From an uncultured Collinsella sp. (GTDB lineage: Bacteria; Actinomycetota; Coriobacteriia; Coriobacteriales; Coriobacteriaceae): a stretch of DNA of 63,121 bases. Location: the NCBI GenBank assembly GCA_934655755.1, contig CAKUHA010000007.1:1-63121 (forward strand). The letters run 5' to 3'. Positions 61,574 to 63,121 of this stretch are shown here, piece after piece (within the stretch, counting starts at the first letter, position 1; the number at the start of each line of letters is the position of its first letter). Made by a program: the position numbers and the translations under genes. The notes beneath the pieces are model-generated. The model saw only the letters and a program-made list of their open reading frames with translations. It did no database searches and had not been told where the DNA came from.

Positions 61574-62875
61574 CTACTTGGAATGCTTCTTCTTGTTGAG
61601 TGCCGAAGGGGACACGCGAATACCATCGCCCGTCTGGTGCACGTACGCCTTATGCACGTGCCTAGAGGGCACAGAAGGCTTCTGAACGTGCTGGGCAGGA
61701 TCGACGGTAACCGCATTCGCGGGATGAGGTTTAGCGGGCGCAGAAGCCGTCTGAGGCTTGCATCCGAGCTTGCGCTTAAAGCGCGCCCAGCGCACGTGGA
61801 CGCTCTCGGTATGGGTGCTCCTAAGACCCAGCACGGACGCAGACAAGATGGTCGGTGCGATAAAGGTGATCATGCGCCACAGCAGATAACCCGCAGTCGA
61901 TGCGGAGCCAAAGAAGTGGCCCAGGAACAACGCGAATCCGCCCTCGGCGCCACCGGTTCCGCCAGGCAGCGGCACGGCGGAGCTCAGCAGCTGAACAAAG
62001 GCGCTGGCCGCCATAACCGAGAAAAAGTCGACATCGTGCTTGCCAAAGGAGAGCATCAAAAAGTACGGGACGAGGTAGAAAAATGCGAGCTGCATCATGG
62101 TGATAACCACGGTGAGGCCCATGGACGAGAAGTGTCCGGCCGAACGCTTGAACTTTTCTGAAAACGAATGAATCTCGCCGTCCACAAAGGTGCGCCAGCC
62201 CTCGATCTTCGTAGGCGACACGCCGATGCGCTCGAGCCAGTTGATAATGCAGTGAGCAACACGGGTGACGGTCTTGGGCATAAGCGCGACAGCGAATACG
62301 CCGAGCAAGATAAGGCAATGGCCGCCAAAGCTAAAGACACACAGCAGCGTCATGTCGCCATAGCGCTCGGCAAAAAACGGCATACGGGCGAGCAGGAGGA
62401 TGGCACCCCATGCCACCAGACCAAACTGGTAGACGATAAAGCGTGTAAACTGCGTGGCCCCGGCCTCGCCCACATTGAGGCCGGTCCTGGTCAGGCGATA
62501 GATCTGCGCCGGCGAGGACCCGATCATCATGGGCGTAAGGTTGCCAAAAAAGATGCCGCTCGCCTCGACCGAGATAAGATCGCGAACACCGACGGGCGAC
62601 TCGGGGTCGACCCATACGGCAATAGCGTAGGCGATAATGCCAAAAATCAGGTACATCAGCATGCACAGACATGCAGCGATGAGCCACGGAGCCTGAACGG
62701 TCGCCATGGCGGCCCAGAACTGCCCCATCTGCCCGGTTACAACCAAATAGACGATGTAGCCCACCAACACGACGCCGATAAAAATAGCGCCGCGACGCGC
62801 GCTCTTGGTGTCATCGCCGCCCGATGCCTCAACCTCAACCTGGGGCTTATGCGTATGCTTAGAGGACTCAACCAT
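61574..62875 (-). CDS. Flippase-like / lysylphosphatidylglycerol synthase-type membrane protein
   Basis: The 433-residue protein has about eight membrane segments and the YbhN/MprF-like core, with NLTPMMIGSSPAQIYRL and AVPLPGGTGGAEGGF. The C-terminal 75 residues are basic and soluble. The family (DUF/UPF0104) includes flippases of lipids or lipid-linked sugars; the catalytic synthase domain of MprF is absent. ATG 62875 is preceded by AAGGAGCC. It is transcribed alone on the minus strand. Confidence 0.85.
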   Translation of the reverse strand: MVESSKHTHKPQVEVEASGGDDTKSARRGAIFIGVVLVGYIVYLVVTGQMGQFWAAMATVQAPWLIAACLCMLMYLIFGIIAYAIAVWVDPESPVGVRDLISVEASGIFFGNLTPMMIGSSPAQIYRLTRTGLNVGEAGATQFTRFIVYQFGLVAWGAILLLARMPFFAERYGDMTLLCVFSFGGHCLILLGVFAVALMPKTVTRVAHCIINWLERIGVSPTKIEGWRTFVDGEIHSFSEKFKRSAGHFSSMGLTVVITMMQLAFFYLVPYFLMLSFGKHDVDFFSVMAASAFVQLLSSAVPLPGGTGGAEGGFALFLGHFFGSASTAGYLLWRMITFIAPTILSASVLGLRSTHTESVHVRWARFKRKLGCKPQTASAPAKPHPANAVTVDPAQHVQKPSVPSRHVHKAYVHQTGDGIRVSPSALNKKKHSK

Positions 62876-63003
62876 GAGGCTCCTTCTTAGTTCAAATAAA
62901 TCTTGCCTATTGTACCCGCAAGGCGCATGACCAGAACGTAAAGCATGTATTGCAGTAGGAAAAACAGGGACCGATTTTGTGGCCGATCCAGAATTGTGGC
63001 AAT

Positions 63004-63034
63004 AAAAAACCCGAACCTCCGTGGAAGTTCGGGT
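63004..63034 (-). terminator. Terminator of tRNA-Glu
   Basis: On the minus strand ACCCGAACTTCC and GGAGGTTCGGGT form a 12-bp stem with an ACGG-type loop (63009-63034), followed by TTTTTTATT. Confidence 0.88.
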
Positions 63035-63044
63035 ATCAGATGCT

Positions 63045-63121
63045 TGGTAGCCCGTACCAGATTCGAACTGGTGATCTCCGCCTTGAGAGGGCGGCGTCCT
63101 AAACCGCTAGACGAACGGGCC
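63045..63121 (-). tRNA. tRNA-Glu (anticodon CTC), CCA encoded
   Basis: On the minus strand GGCCCGT pairs with ACGGGCT (one G-U). The anticodon arm CCGCC-CTCTCAA-GGCGG gives anticodon CTC, the T arm has GTTCGAATC, and CCA is encoded. The 5' base is the last base of the window. Confidence 0.93.

Noticed and set aside
1..63121. CRISPR array, rRNA operon or insertion sequence
   Set aside because: No regularly spaced short direct repeats, no rRNA sequence and no transposase frame were seen; repeated words are palindromic intergenic elements instead.

Overview
The window looks like a chromosomal segment from a Coriobacteriia member, most likely Collinsella. That is inferred from the high-GC codon use, the mix of actinobacterial and Firmicutes-like genes (for example a GlgC/GlgD pair) and the gene content; no taxonomic marker was searched. 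I saw no rRNA, insertion sequence or CRISPR array.

Layout. (1) 0.1-8.2 kb is an accessory region beside a tRNA-Val(CAC) gene. It holds a hypothetical gene broken by one in-frame stop, four toxin-antitoxin-like pairs on the minus strand (Fic/Doc; DUF3990 plus XRE; MNT nucleotidyltransferase plus a small partner; DUF4160 plus a small partner), a cell-wall-anchored surface protein, and an AT-rich pair made of an unknown protein and an endonuclease/exonuclease/phosphatase. (2) 8.3-12.3 kb holds a 1209-residue STAND ATPase with an N-terminal PD-(D/E)XK-like domain, resembling NLR/Avs-type phage-defence proteins. It lies between a decayed copy of the ugd 3' end and the intact ugd. (3) 12.5-28.2 kb is one long minus-strand exopolysaccharide operon. 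It starts with a LoaP-like NusG antiterminator behind a structured leader of about 450 nt. It continues through a 4,6-dehydratase, aminotransferase, initiating sugar transferase, acyltransferase-like protein, three glycosyltransferases, EpsG-type polymerase, TupA-like ATP-grasp protein, flippase, acetyltransferase, UDP-glucuronate epimerase and UDP-glucose dehydrogenase.

(4) 28.5-30.1 kb has tRNA-Ala(GGC), thiamine pyrophosphokinase and a HAD hydrolase. (5) 30.4-43.6 kb is a plus-strand glycogen cluster: glgB, glgP, glgC, glgD, glgA and a GH13-GH77 fusion. GlgB and GlgA carry long Lys/Ala/Thr-rich tails. (6) 43.7-53.4 kb is housekeeping: an FmdB zinc ribbon, rsmB, fmt, def, priA, gltX and metK. 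(7) 53.7-63.1 kb has serine dehydratase, an L,D-transpeptidase, a MacAB-like exporter, a TetR regulator, a flippase-like membrane protein and tRNA-Glu(CTC).

The strongest finding is in the exopolysaccharide operon. It contains three G tracts on the coding strand, each exactly nine bases long and each inside or at the end of a gene. In two genes the present length puts the 5' and 3' parts in different frames, and eight Gs would restore one clean protein. In the third, ten Gs would fuse a TupA-like protein to a second TupA C-terminal half. This is the architecture of slipped-strand phase variation, here acting on surface polysaccharide structure.

A second theme is the density of long inverted-repeat elements between genes. 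They fall into several sequence families. Two copies (46947-47083 and 53535-53656) differ by paired changes that keep the stem, which suggests the structure itself is selected.
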